DNA from: Ciona intestinalis
Lineage: Eukaryota; Chordata; Ascidiacea; Phlebobranchia; Cionidae
Length of the DNA: 64,000 bases
Assembly (NCBI RefSeq): GCF_000224145.3
Contig: NC_020167.2
Coordinates: 6,250,601-6,314,600, forward strand
Reading direction: 5' to 3'
In this document: piece after piece, positions 38,301 to 50,543 of the stretch
Layout of the letters: the number at the start of each line of letters is the position of its first letter
How positions within the stretch are numbered: the stretch's first letter is position 1
Translations under genes and position numbers: made by a program
Notes under the pieces: generated by a model
Seen by the model: the letters and a program-made list of their open reading frames with translations, nothing else
What the model was told of the DNA's origin: nothing
The model's database searches: none

Positions 38301-41300
38301 CTGGAATCAAAAATAATATCTATTGTTGTGGATCAATCAATAATTGAGATATTATTTATTGCAAAAAATACTTTATTTTTATATCTGACATGAAATAATA
38401 AAAATGGAAGTAAAACTTATAAACACAAACAAAAGGTACAATTCACCACACAATGATAGCAAAGTCGAGCCTCAAATACAAATTTAGGAGTATAAGGTAT
38501 ATAAATAAAAATGTATATTTTTACCCCCCAAAAAACGCAAAACACGATTATCCTCCGAGCTAAAGGCTAAAATAAAATATGCCATGCATCAACAGCATAT
38601 ACTTCATTAAAGTTTACTAACCTTCCACTTTCAAAAGCATCTACAGTAGGTATCAAGTATGGGGAAGATTCTCCACTCCATAAACCAAGTTTCAGTAACT
38701 GGGGAGTAAACAGAATAGACCTTAATAGAAATATACTAAAATATTAGTTGGAAAGAGAAAATTATAAAAATGTTAAAATACGAAGCCAAAAATTTATAAT
38801 TTTTTACTTGTAATACAGTATATTAATCGTTTTTACTTGTAATAACCATTTTACTTGTTTCCTAATTTATGTTAAACAGCACATTATTAAACAAAAAAGA
38901 AACAAATAATAATAGATAAAAATTATCATTGAAAAAATGCATACACAATGCAATTTACATTTAAGTGCAATGTAAAAAAATCTGTTTTATTTATCAATGA
39001 TCACCTTCCCCCTTATTTCTAATCATAATTCGTGAATGTAATTTCATTAAACTGTTTTTCTATTATTAAAAGGTTATAACACAATCAAAGGGGACCCTAG
39101 TAGCATATAATGTGAAATAGTTTACAAATATAATGTGGATGTTGTCTTTCATGAAATACAGCTATGATTACCAAGCAAACAGAGGAAATGTGATATTTTA
39201 AATGAAAAGAATCAATATCTATTAAACGACAATTAAAACGCCAAATGTTGTTTACAACATGAACACACCTTTCTATAATTGAATGTTGACATGGAATAAA
39301 CTGATATCCAAGATGTATCAGGTAATTAGGCTACCGCTTGTATATAGAAAATAAATAAACAATAAAAAACTGAAACTGTTATTGTTTTACTAACTGTAAG
39401 GATTTCTTAATTTTAATAAACACCACATAAGCCATAATTAATATTAACTGAAGAGAAAACAGCTGAAAAAAAATAGTATTTAAAAATAATAAAACATAAA
39501 AGTTTAAACCTTATTCTTCTTTTCAGGTTTAGCTTCTCGTATTTCCAATGGAACATAAAGTGCTTGCATTGCGCCAAGTGCAGCAACAAAACTTGCGTAT
39601 TTGAACCTGCAATGGAAAATAAGCATTATAAAATTAATTTTAAACATATGGCGTTGTTGATTTGCCTTGGAACATGGTTTAAAACACATACAACAATTGT
39701 TTAGCCATACATATCCTCGTGGGTTGCCACTAATGGTTGCCACTCCTATGCCCACAAACGAGTTGCTGAAGTTTTTGTGGTGTATGGATAAACAGACATG
39801 ACTATTGTCTCATAAAATTGTGGTTTAGCAATTCAATGCTTGATATTGATCCTGATAGTTGTATGTGCTCAGAAAAAACATTTAACAGGTATTGGTCCAA
39901 TACAGTGTTTACTAATGGGTTATGTTATAGCACCACGAAATAGGCCAACTCTAACCTAAGAGGACCCATGGTAAGCCACACTGAAGGACCTCACTCACAT
40001 TAAATAAATAATAAAAATTATAGCACATGCAAATACAGAAACTGTAGCACATACAACTTTAAGCAACACATTCAATAAAACACTGACTTATCATTCTTCA
40101 CAGTGACAAGCACAGGTGATTGACAGCCGGCTTTAATCGCTCGTTTTATCCCGTTTTCTGCCGCGTCAGCAAATCTACGAACATCGTCGTAATCTCGGTT
40201 CAGAGGACCAGTTGGTGCAAAGATCTGATAGTATATAATAAAAAATTCAAGAAATCTTTTAGAAAAATCACCTTATTGCCCTATTCCTATATATCTCTAA
40301 AAATAAGATATAGAAGTGCAATACATTTAAGATATATATATTGCATATACATGGTTCATAATTATGGTCAGGACACACAGTGTCTGCGCGTGTGTAGTCC
40401 AAACAAGACTACTCAAAACGGTTTGGCAAAAAATTTTGACCGTTTTAAAAAGCTACGCAGAAAGAAATTGCTCTTGCGTTTTCGTGGTAGTATTTACAGA
40501 ATCTTTTATATCAATCACCTTATAGCCTACATATCTTTAGAATTAAGCTATACAAAGTATAATACATTTATTATAACCTTTAAACTTAAAGATTATTTGT
40601 GTATTTCGAAATTGAATTAGATATAAACATGTGTCATCAACTTTAACTACAGTTTATTCAAGTCACTTACCACTCGTTTCAAACCGCCATCCAAAGCAGC
40701 AACTGTTACTGACTTTCCAACAGAATCATCAATCTGCATGTTATTTGATTGATAATAGAGGATGAATTACAAACTAAAATCCAAAATACACAATTTGTAA
40801 ACACCCATGTTATAATTTGTAAGCATAAAATGTATAAATGCACTTTAAGTGCCCAGGTATAAATTCCATTTATAATTCAACAATAAGCTTGAGGTGTATG
40901 AATGCACACATCATGTACATAAATCCATTGCTATATACATCTTCATATGATAAAGAAAAGTTGATAACTTATATGAATGTTACAAATGTTTCAAAATTTC
41001 CAAACCTGTTTTAAATCCTCCAAAGGTTTCTTTAGAAAACTCAAAGAATCTTTCAAGTCATCTAGTTTTTCACACACAAGAATAACTCCGTCAAAATTAA
41101 GGTTTTCAAATTTTGAAACCAATTCAATTTCACAAGGTAACCTGGGTAAAATAAATAAATGATTGCAACTTATTTAACCTCTCATGTGGCGGAGCAATTA
41201 CAGTTCTGTTTCATACACCTCCTGCCCATCAACGAGTTTCCAAAGAAATTGTCATTAACAGCTAACATTTGCCTACCAGATATATTTCCTCGATACAATT

Positions 41301-41652
41301 AATTAAACAGCAATCATACAAGAGTAAACCAATAAAAGCAAACAAGGGAAACCAATCCATTATTAATCTCAGTTTAAACAAAGAGATTGGCTTAACAGTT
41401 TTTATCTAAGAATTACAAGATTAATTTAGAATGTATCAGGTTATAGAAACTAAAAATTCATGCAGTTATATAAAGCGGAAATATAAAACAAAGTAATTTA
41501 TTTAAACATTTTAAAAAATGTAATCTTATAAATCTTCAGAAAAATGGACACAAAACAAAATGCAGAGCAATACAGTATGCAAATATAAAACATTATTTTA
41601 ATATATTTATTAACTATAAAAATTAGTAATCCCCAATCAAGACTTACCCCAT
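35357..41652 (-). CDS. M17 leucyl aminopeptidase (W07G4.4 type)
   Basis: Fourteen exons: 41648..41652, 41006..41141, 40671..40733, 40088..40224, 39510..39606, 38622..38698, 38201..38300, 37936..38011, 37511..37701, 37106..37228, 36543..36698, 36070..36196, 35811..35923 and 35357..35488. They join in frame to 1533 bp, 510 residues. It should be a cytosolic two-metal enzyme that removes N-terminal residues from peptides. The metal and catalytic motifs are present: VGKGVTYDTGGADVKAGG in exon 9 (Lys and Asp ligands) and NTDAEGRMAMAD in exon 11 (Asp, Glu and the catalytic Arg). Other family words are SDPERMAPPRV, NSIGANGYVADE and GLYSRYFGKH at the end. It resembles the nematode W07G4.4 group more than human LAP3. 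Coding exon 1 is only ATGGG. Confidence 0.94.
37735..37895. repeat. 75 bp intronic repeat, inverted orientation
   Basis: Two units with gtgtcttcttatacaccaga in the intron between aminopeptidase exons 8 and 9; a decayed copy lies near 40800-40930. Confidence 0.7.
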
Positions 41653-42498
41653 TTTGTTAGTTGAAGCTTTAGATGCGATACTTCTGGTCAAGTCACACAA
41701 ATGGACAGTGAATGGTTAACTATGATTCCTATCAGTAGTTTTAATGCACACACAGCACTATTCCTTGCAAAATATTGACAGAGATTAATGTTTAACATAG
41801 AGTGGTGCAAGAGTGAACAAGGTCCTTAGTCCAAATCAAATAGATTGTAAAACCGAATAGAGTTTTAATTTTGCTGTAGTGACATTTATGCAGTGTGGAA
41901 ATAAATATTTAATGTGATAAGTGTTTATAAATAGTGCCTGTGCTTATGTTATAAAAATCAAATTCAAAAAAAAAATATTTCAAAATCAATAAAAAAGTGA
42001 TTTTTTTTCTTAAATGGAATTGTTTTGAAATTTAAAATTGAATTTTTAATGTTTTAAAAAATAACAGACTTTTCAATTTATGCGAGTTTGGTGAAAACAG
42101 ACTGGTTTGAATATTTAATACGATTGTAACTTTGCTTGTTTTATTAAAACACAACAATGAAAATACTGCTAGTGCCACTTAAATAAGCGGCAATCGTCAT
42201 TTAAATATGATACCACGGCCCTGGCACTTGATCATGACAGTGGCACAACAAACAAATGTGCCATTGAAATAGAACAACCTCAATAAACAATTTTGAAACA
42301 TCAGTCGATTGTTAAGCCACAATAGGAACAGCGGGCCAAAAATATGACAAGTGAAGTTGCAATAGATTTATGAGACCTTACACTTGTGAGTTAATAATAG
42401 ATATTGTTGCATGAATAATGTATTAGGGGATTGTAGTTTTAGAAGTCAATCAAACTGCACTATATCCAATTACTGTATTAGCTATCATTTTAACAACA
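41653..42498. other. intergenic between aminopeptidase and IGBP1
   Basis: AT-rich, no open frame with family features. It is expected to carry the aminopeptidase promoter and the IGBP1 3' UTR. Confidence 0.5.
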
Positions 42499-43488
42499 TT
42501 ATCCCATATTTTTACGATTGCCAGCCCCCCTACGATGGGTGTCTTTCCAATCATCAAATTCTCTTTTTTTCTTTAGTTTTTCGTCGGAAAAATCATCATC
42601 GGAATCTTCATCTTCCTTTTTATCCGATGCAGGTTTTGACGCTTGGTCCGGCATTCTCCCAGCAGCCGCTTCTCTCTCATAATACTCGTCCAATGTAACA
42701 GTGGGTAAGCTAGGGTAGCCAGCTCCATACACAGCAGCTTGTAGTTTATCTTTAGTCAAAATAAACGGCTGCATCGGTTTTATTGACTCCCGTAAATTTC
42801 TCCGATCTTCCTCAATTTGCGACTTAGGTATGTTTTGCATTCGTTTCAACATAGATATTTCCATATCCATATTACCCATCTCTTCTATAACATGGTTCAC
42901 CCACTTATTTAGAACTAGTAGCCAGTACTTTCTACATTGTTCATCATTACCTAAGTTATGCTGGAGTTCAGACAGCTGCTGTTCCATAAGTTTCGATTGT
43001 TTATATTTTTCAATTTTCGCCTCTCTTGCCCGCGTCATGGAGCTTAAGTCTTTTGCTTTTTGAGGAAAATGTTTCAGCAATGCTTCTTCATCTGAAGCAG
43101 GTTTTAAAACTTGGTGTATTTCACCGAGGGGACCTATGCCGTAATCTCTGCAAATTTTAAGGAATTCAACGTAAAATTCCCGGCTTTTGGTAAGAATCTC
43201 AAGTCTCTGTTGGACTTGACATTTCTTTTTTGATATTAAATGCCCAGCCAATGCATTGAGCATGAGGTATCTTATATCTTGTGTGGAAATCTCATCAACT
43301 TCTTCATTATGACTAAACATACTGAGCTGTTCAATTGATTGCGACAACACGGATAATGTAGCGAGAGTGTCCGCTATCAAACCTTGTATTTTATCTGACA
43401 GAGTGTCACAGGAGTTTGAAATTTCTTTCTCTGCGCTCCAAACCTCGTTAAAAAGGTCGACAATCTTCCGATCTTCAACCTCAGCCAT
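42499..43488 (-). CDS. IGBP1: immunoglobulin-binding protein 1 / alpha4 (PP2A regulator)
   Basis: One intronless frame of 329 residues from MAEVEDRK (human IGBP1 has 339). It binds and stabilises free catalytic subunits of PP2A, PP4 and PP6; yeast Tap42 is the homologue in TOR signalling. Visible: a helical N-terminal half (ALAGHLISKKKCQ, KSREFYVEFLKICRDYG), the VLKPASDEEAL segment, the KRMQNIPKSQIEEDRR region, PFILTKDKLQAAVYGAGYPS, and an acidic/basic C-terminal tail (EDSDDDFSDEKLKKK). The upstream in-frame MCLLLK is rejected as the start because it overlaps the TM2D2 stop and the leader acceptor. It is the downstream gene of an apparent operon with TM2D2. Confidence 0.96.
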   Translation of the reverse strand: MAEVEDRKIVDLFNEVWSAEKEISNSCDTLSDKIQGLIADTLATLSVLSQSIEQLSMFSHNEEVDEISTQDIRYLMLNALAGHLISKKKCQVQQRLEILTKSREFYVEFLKICRDYGIGPLGEIHQVLKPASDEEALLKHFPQKAKDLSSMTRAREAKIEKYKQSKLMEQQLSELQHNLGNDEQCRKYWLLVLNKWVNHVIEEMGNMDMEISMLKRMQNIPKSQIEEDRRNLRESIKPMQPFILTKDKLQAAVYGAGYPSLPTVTLDEYYEREAAAGRMPDQASKPASDKKEDEDSDDDFSDEKLKKKREFDDWKDTHRRGAGNRKNMG

Positions 43489-43490
43489 CT
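43489..43490 (-). promoter_or_regulatory. probable spliced-leader acceptor between TM2D2 and IGBP1
   Basis: The minus strand reads TATTATTAAAG then ATG: the TM2D2 stop TAA, an AG, then the IGBP1 start. The AG is the only spacer and follows a T/A-rich run, as expected for trans-splicing of a downstream operon gene. Confidence 0.7.
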
Positions 43491-45143
43491 TTAATAATAA
43501 ACACACCAGTGGCTGAGATCAGCAGGGGCCAAGTTCCCAGTAAGAAGCAGAATAATGTCAACAAACCACCACACCCCTATACCACCCAGTGTTAAAGCTT
43601 TAGCAATCCCAGTACACGTGTGCTTGAGACAAAAGCGATCGACACCAAGACAGCCAAGAAACACAGATTGGATAAGAGTGGTAACGAAGTAATAACCTGT
43701 GTACCTGATAAAGAGATCAAAATCGGTTACTTTAAACTTTACTTTAATTTAAAACTTTACCAGTTTTATAAAGTTTTAAGTTATGATAAATGTTTCATAA
43801 ATTCCTTTTACAGTAAAATACAATATATATATATATAAATATAGCCAGATGATTGAAACATCATTTTACAAAAATTGGAGAAAAAAATATTACAAAAAAA
43901 TCTTCGATATCGAAATACTATAAGAGCTCAACCCCATCATGTTGATGAGTACATTAGATTTTAATTTAAACAAACACATCACCTTAAGCAGGGGAATCCA
44001 CCTTTATAAAACGACCGCTCACCCACGCAGTCAATTGTAGAATCCACTACTTTGCAAAGTACGGAGGTTTGAGGAACTTGAGAGTATTTGTACTTCACAC
44101 TATCCTATGAAAATATAAGAATGTTTCAAACTTATGTGGCGGTACTGGTATGTCGTAGAAATAAATTAATATATATATTCACTAGGGTGAGAAGGATAGA
44201 ACACTTTTTCATTCTATTTGGTTGGCCCATTTGGCAGTAAACAAAGATCATTCAAAGAAATTTGTTTGAAACACGATCTGGATATGTGCTAAAGGTGTTT
44301 CGTCTTACCCCACTCCACTATATGTATAATACGACTTATTTATTTTCAATAGTGGGTAATGTATAACAGTTGTAACACACTATGTTTTGAATATTTATGA
44401 TAAAATGAAAATAACTCTATTTATCCTCTTGCGGGTAACGACAGTTGTTATAACATGCTCTTTTTAATACACCTCTTGAGCACGGGAAACAATATTTAAG
44501 TTAACACACTTTCTATCCAGCATTGAATAAATTTTAAAATGTGAATCAAATCAATGCAGGTCATACTTTTAAATTTTATTAATCTTTACCTAAAATATTA
44601 AATGTTTGTCGAACTTAGCTTGACTATGTTATACATTATTTTAAATATTTGTATTACATATATTTTTTATTACAACATATATTTTACCACTTTCGGGCAA
44701 ACAAATTGGTCCACTCCTGTCCCGTTAGACGTGGTATTGAAGAAGTTTGGATTTTCACAAATCAAGAATTCTTCTGGTCTAAGAAACATCACAAATACAA
44801 ATGTGTTATATTGCAATTATGAACGGCTTGTATGTGTTATCTCAGCAACGCATAGTAAGCAAATCAATTACTGACAATGTTGTATTTTTGCTTAATTTAC
44901 ATTTAATTTGCTGTGTCGTAGCTAATGTTGTAATTATCCTATTCAATAAATTGGAGATTCCAATGTACAAATTTATAATATTAACTTAGGAAAAAACATA
45001 AACTGTACTTACAATAATGAGCACAGTATTCTTGGTGAATATGGGTTGTATGAACTCTCACTGGATAATTCAACGCTTTTAAACAATAACAGAATAAACA
45101 GCAAAATGTACTTTGGTTTAAATCGAGAATTCCATGTCTCCAT
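43491..45143 (-). CDS. TM2D2: TM2 domain-containing protein 2
   Basis: Four exons: 45013..45143, 44688..44778, 43983..44104 and 43491..43704, total 558 bp, 185 residues (human 214). An N-terminal signal peptide ([15 protein letters not shown]) is followed by the family words [18 protein letters not shown] and [19 protein letters not shown]. The TM2 domain has two membrane helices joined by a DRF-type turn: [20 protein letters not shown] and [18 protein letters not shown]. The C-terminus HWCVYY resembles the NWCTVY end of vertebrate TM2D2. TM2D proteins act near Notch/presenilin signalling in flies. It is the first gene of the operon with IGBP1. Confidence 0.94.
43491..45143 (-). other. operon: TM2D2-IGBP1 (transcription continues to 42499)
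   Basis: Same strand, stop and start separated by two bases. Near-zero spacing with trans-splicing is the known tunicate operon layout. Co-transcription is inferred. Confidence 0.75.
44181..44323. mobile_element. 190 bp TIR element, copy 3 (degenerate)
   Basis: In the TM2D2 intron between exons 2 and 3; ends tagggtgagaagga and cttaccccactccacta. Confidence 0.65.
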
Positions 45144-45680
45144 TACTCCATTTTAACCAAAGGTTGAAAATTTCTTTTTCTGAAAATTATTAATCTAAGT
45201 TTTCAGTAACAAAACGTTCCACTTTAAGCTAAAATTGACTTTAAATTATTTACGATTACACCTTAACGTGAAAACACAACTTTTACATTTTTAAACATTT
45301 GTTTCCAAATTACATTTAAAAAAATATTTACGTTTACAGTGTCCGTGTTATAAAGGTCTAATGAGTAAAATACTGATATAAATAACGAAAATTATACGTA
45401 ACGCTTAATATTTACATTTAACTGACGGAATTTTTCATAAACTTCCAAATATTATTACTGTATTTCTAGAAAAAGCGAAATAGAAGTCAAATTGTTTTTA
45501 ATATTTTATAAAAATTAGATAAAGCGGAAGAAATGTTGGTCATGCTCCAGACGTGACGTAAAACTACTAGACCGTAGCAGTAAACATCATAGAAATGTTA
45601 AAAACTAATATTTTTTTTAAAACGCTAACCTCGAAACATGCTTTTAGCGTTTTAAATATAATTTAATGTATTATTTTCAC

Positions 45681-45728
45681 CAGAGTCCGTATATAAACGT
45701 ATATAAACATGTTTATATACGAACTCTG
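45681..45728. repeat. 48 bp inverted repeat
   Basis: cagagtccgtatataaac and gtttatatacgaactctg face each other across a few bases, able to form a cruciform. Confidence 0.7.
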
Positions 45729-46630
45729 ATTTTCACTATTACACTTACGGCCAAATCGTTTATGACATATCCTTATGGGAGTATTTATTGGATAAATTTT
45801 AATACGCGCTGCTGTTTTTACGTGACTTTATGAAACCGAAACTTCCAAAACGTCAGAGCAAACGTCATAAAATGCTAAATCCAAACGCTTTTCATGCAAA
45901 TACGACAAGGGAAAAACTGTTTTTAATATATTTATACATTTCTGTGAAAGATTTACGCTAAGTAATTATTATTTGCGCATGCTATTTTCACCACACGCCC
46001 TTTCAAAAACAGAGTAAGAAAAAGCTGCATAGTATGCAATAATGCTCAAGGCAAAACTTGTTTTCTTACATGTATAAGTGTTTAAAATTTTCCTCTTGGT
46101 CGTTAAACATTTTACATCAGTTGTGTTGTTTAAAAACAACTACGTCTTAGTCGCTAGACAGGTATATGAGTAAGCGCATGTTGTTATCCAAAATACATTA
46201 CATCTTTCCCAAACCAAAAGCCACAAAGAACATACCCGCGGATTCGTTTTGTTACCTTATATATCCAGATTATTTTTCTGCAATAAAGCCCAAGGCATGC
46301 TACACCGTGTAAGCTATAATCATTTTTATCCTTACGATTATGTCGAAAATGGTCAATACATGGGTTGGCCGATACAGCACGATTAGTATAACATCCCAAA
46401 ATAACAGATTGTATTTTCATGGAAAACTCATACCTATAACGCGCGCATCATCTGCAGCCTTAGTATAAAACCACGTTTGAATGGTAAAAGCGCAGGTGTA
46501 TTATACGTTTGTTAAACGTTGGTTATTGTAGCTCACACATTTCTCAATTTACTCGTAAAGGAAAGATTCTATATACTGCGAGGCAGTGCGGCTTGACCCA
46601 GTTGTTAATTGTTTCCTAAATACCTAATAA

Positions 46631-46680
46631 AACAATATATAGTACAATATATAGTACAAATATATAGTACAATATATATA
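46631..46680. repeat. short tandem repeat of atatatagtacaa type
   Basis: Three to four imperfect units of 14 bp. Confidence 0.75.
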
Positions 46681-46931
46681 TGTCATATACAAAGGAAACA
46701 CCACAACGTTTTAACGTGGTAACTCATAAAAAAACATGAGGTCTACGAAACCAACACATATATAGGCTACGTGCAGTATAAGAAAATCTTGTTAAACCTC
46801 TCTAAATAATCTTGCCACAAGCAGACAAACAAGTTAAGATGATGAAATAGATATACCCCTTGGCATTCGGAGACAGTTGTGGCATCTTAAAATATACTTC
46901 CTTCTGGTAATTTCCAGCACGAGTTGCAGTC

Positions 46932-46939
46932 TATATAAA
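46932..46939 (+). promoter_or_regulatory. TATA box of the vWA gene
   Basis: TATATAAA lies 78 bp before the ATG, leaving room for a short 5' UTR starting near 46962. Position fits; function is inferred. Confidence 0.55.
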
Positions 46940-47016
46940 CCGTGTCACCGGCATAAATGTATCAGTGTAGAAATTAACTACAAGAGTACAAAAGTTTAGA
47001 GTACAAAAATCTAACC

Positions 47017-50000
47017 ATGAAGTTCGTCGGGTTATTCCTTTTGACTTTCTGTTGTCTTGTTCTTGATGTTCAGTCTTTTCTATGGAACTCTGGAGGTGAG
47101 GTTAATTAGCCTATATGAATGCAACCTGTTTTATACTGGCGTGGCTGGGCAACGATATCGCGGTTCTGACATGAGTGTTCTGTTTCACGTATCTTTACCT
47201 CGGCGTTGCAGGGAAAAGTTATTGCCGCTATAACACGGGTGTTCGGTTTCACACACCGTGCTCAGTAGTTAAAAGTGGCCTGCAATAATGTTATCTCAAC
47301 TATTACAGGTTCGTTTGCGACTCGTTACCCTACAAACCCGCCCACGACAACCCCGGTACCGTGTGTGTATCAGCGATGGGGAAAATGCTCTGTAGGATCG
47401 AACTCTGTCCGAACTCGCCAACCTGTAACACGGACATCTTCCTGCCGACCCCGTAAGTAGAATCAATGGTAGCGTACTCATATTTTTGATCATCATTGCG
47501 GTCCTTACAACACGCGGATGTTCGGCTTCATACACCTTATGCTCTTACAAGTCACAAATCATGTACCTCAACGTGCACGTTTTTTGCTTTACGGTTAATA
47601 ATTTAGACAACCCTTCTACCGCACTGCTGGATTGTAGTAGCAACAACCGACAAGTGTCTTGTCCAAGAACATTCTTATATTAATAACCACAGCGTCAAGC
47701 GTTGAACCCGGTATCCTTTGGTCACGTACCAATAAACCACGGCGTCGGACTAACTTTATCATTTACTTAACAGAAACAGAACGGTGTAGCGCAGGAGCAT
47801 CGTTGGCATCAGGTTTAGTCAACAGCTTTGTCCTTGTAGAACCAGCTGTCCCAGAGAACAACAATTCCGTGTCTCGGACAAAGCGCCAAGCACCCTCATG
47901 GCCAGTAAGTAATAGCATCGTAATGGTTGGGTCAGCAGCCGCTATACGTTATTTTTATTAAATACACATCAGTAGTTTCCGCTTATGCGTATTTTAAATG
48001 CTGCAATTTCCCTTTTCTTTTCTGGGCAATATGCAGTATTATATCAAAACAATGCAGCAACTTTATTTTCCGTATCTAGCCTCGGATCTAGTATATATCC
48101 TATAGGGTTATGATGCCACTGAGCCATGCCGTCGGGCAAATAAAGAAACAATATGGCTGCTATATAAGTAACACTGCGTTTATGACAGCCTGCTCTAAAA
48201 CAACGAGACATCTTGTTTTTGCTGGATGAAAGCGGTAGCCTAGGACAAGCGCCATTCAACAATGTCGTTAAAAGAATCGCAGCGGGAATGGTGAGCGGTA
48301 AGTCAAAACAATTAACATTTAGTATAGGGTGGGGGAAGATGAGACTCACTTTTTTTTTCTCATCCCATTCGGCAGTAAACAAAAAACAGGCAAAGAATAA
48401 TAAAACCATACGCTCGCGACTCCCATAGACCGTTGCTAATTGTTTACAACACAGCAATCCGGATATTTGGATATTATGTGCTAAAGTTGTCCCCTCTTAC
48501 CCCAAAGTACTATATTAATTTACTGGTGCCACTTGTGGGTTGTCTAAATCTCAGCCATACATAAAATGAAAAAAATACATATAGTAGGATGGGGGAAGAT
48601 GGGAAACCTTTAGCACATAATATCCAAATATTCTGATCGTGTTTTAAACAATTAACAATGGTCTATAAGAGTTGTGAGATTATAGTTTTATAAATCTTTG
48701 AATGTTTCTTGTTTACTATTAAATGGGATGAGAAAATAGAGTCAAAAGGTGTCCCATCTCCCCCCCCCACCCTACTGTATATACGTGGTAACCTTCAAAG
48801 CGGACACGAATAAGTGCATGAAACAGAGCTTTCCTGTTATAACGACTGTCGTTGCCTGCGCCACGTTACACCCATTCTTAAAGCTATAGCGGTTGTTAAC
48901 ATGGGTGTTTTGTTCTTATTACAGTGCTGTGCGGTCCCATTAAAATTGGTCCGGACAATACTCGAGTGGCCGTTACTTCTTTTGATCGGACAATACACGA
49001 TCATATAGGATTTGGTGATTACACAAATAACGTTACACTTGTCAATGCAATAAGATCGATCAGGTAATTGGGTAAATAAGAAGCGGTGCACATATCTTAT
49101 GTGGTATTTTGACAGCTTGAAGCAGGCTGAATATCCAAATTAAGAGTTATCACTATAAGCGTTGTTCCATGTGTGGTTGAAGTCCTGGTCACAAAATCTA
49201 GGATTTACGCCGAATTTGGGTAATGGGCAAATTGTGGTCCAAATTCTGACTATAGTGTGCCTTGTTGTAAGATCTCCCTTATACAAATTAAAGCAATCCC
49301 TCACGTATACAGTTACACTGAAGGAACATCGGGAAGAACATGTTTGTTGGACGCCTTAGAACATGTTCGTGACGTAATCATTGCGCCATCAAGCGGTGGC
49401 AGACCAGACGATAAAAACGTCAAACAGGAGATTTTCATTATAACTGATGGGTAACTACTTCGGCTTCGAAATATAAATATTTTTTGGTGATAGGCACCGA
49501 CAAACTACACCTTGGGTATAGATACCGTTAGCTAAATCCCATACACCCTGATCGTGTTTAACTATAAACAGAAGCCCCCATGTTATAACTACTGTCGCTG
49601 TCACGCAAGGATAAATATATACGTTTAATTCATACAACCGATCAATTTTAATCTCAGCTATCGTATCGAAAAAATGTAATTTTTATGTTTTGCTACAATT
49701 ACAGGTGTGGGAATTGCCCTCGTGACCGACAAGCTGGTGCCATGCAAAATCTAATGCAGTCGCTAGTTATAAATGACATTGACGTTTACGTGGTGGCTAT
49801 TAGGCTCGGACGGGGTGCATGTCAACAGAAACTAGCGGTAACTATGCCTTGAATTATATTAGATTGGGTGAAAATGGTGACTTTGTTTTACTTAATGTCC
49901 CGTGTGTAACTTTGTGGGCAATCAACCTTTTTTAAATTATATGACTGACAATATAGACAGCCTATAAAGAACCACTACGTTGAAGCAATTTCCATTAAGT

Positions 50001-50189
50001 GTCTTGCCCAAAGATACCACGAGTCTTAAGATTGTTTAAATTTTACAGCAACTAGCAAAAGGAGGAAGATGCAACCATTTCTTTTTCGTTCCTCATGTTA
50101 ACGAGAATGACTTTATTGCGGGGTTGGAAATGAACTACTGTAGCCAACAGTGGCTTTATAACCCCGCCAATGTACAAGCATGTGCTTAA
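47017..50189 (+). CDS. secreted von Willebrand factor A domain protein
   Basis: Eight exons: 47017..47095, 47309..47452, 47774..47904, 48189..48297, 48925..49063, 49313..49450, 49705..49837 and 50049..50189; 1014 bp, 337 residues. Signal peptide (KFVGLFLLTFCCLVLDVQS), then a short Thr/Pro-rich and Cys-containing part (WGKCSVGSNSVRTR, a half TSP1 look), a basic site SRTKRQAP that fits furin cleavage, and one vWA domain. The vWA metal site is complete: DESGS in exon 4, a Thr in GTSGRTC, and ITDG in exon 6. Later strands read DVYVVAIRLG and FFFVPHVNENDF. Such proteins mediate matrix or cell binding through a metal ion. There is no membrane anchor. Orthology was not resolved; it could be matrilin- or collagen-like by its vWA only. 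Confidence 0.9.
48321..48514. mobile_element. 190 bp TIR element, copy 4
   Basis: In intron 4 of the vWA gene, starting tatagggtgggggaagatga just after the donor region. Confidence 0.8.
48580..48781. mobile_element. 190 bp TIR element, copy 5
   Basis: Second copy in the same intron, opposite in internal orientation to copy 4; starts tagtaggatgggggaagatg and ends with a C-run then accctacta-like sequence. Confidence 0.85.
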
Positions 50190-50245
50190 GATAACTAGAC
50201 ACAAACTTTTGACACCAAAACAGAAAAATATTTGGTACAGAAACA

Positions 50246-50251
50246 AATAAA
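50246..50251 (+). terminator. poly(A) signal of the vWA gene
   Basis: AATAAA 57 bp after the stop. Confidence 0.65.
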
Positions 50252-50297
50252 ATTTCTCTTTAAGAAATCCTGTTGTGAAAAACCTGTGTATGTATCT

Positions 50298-50303
50298 TTT
50301 ATT
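50298..50303 (-). terminator. candidate poly(A) signal of the Ldh_2 gene
   Basis: AATAAA on the minus strand about 240 bp after the stop at 50544, so the two convergent transcripts would end within some tens of bases of each other. Confidence 0.5.
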
Positions 50304-50543
50304 TAGTCAGATTATTTTATAGTTTAATGAAAGCACTGCATTGTTATTCCCATGCATTAAAACTATACTGTATAAGGCACGAATACCCTTTCAGTTAAAA
50401 CTTGTTTGAATAAAATTGCATAACACACAAGCAAGTTTGAATAGAATTGCATAACACACAGCCATTAAAAAGCAACATGATATAAATGCTTAACAGATGA
50501 AACCACATAGCAAGCTGTAGAAATGTATTTGGCAAATATATGG

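Larger units (their letters stand above)
45144..47016. other. divergent intergenic region of TM2D2 and vWA gene
   Basis: About 1.87 kb, AT-rich. It holds a short perfect-looking inverted repeat at 45681-45728, a 14 bp tandem repeat at 46631-46680 and a TATA box at 46932. No gene is seen. Confidence 0.6.

Noticed and set aside
40120..40620. 166-codon plus-strand frame
   Set aside because: It runs antisense over an aminopeptidase exon and intron, is AT-biased and shows no family features.
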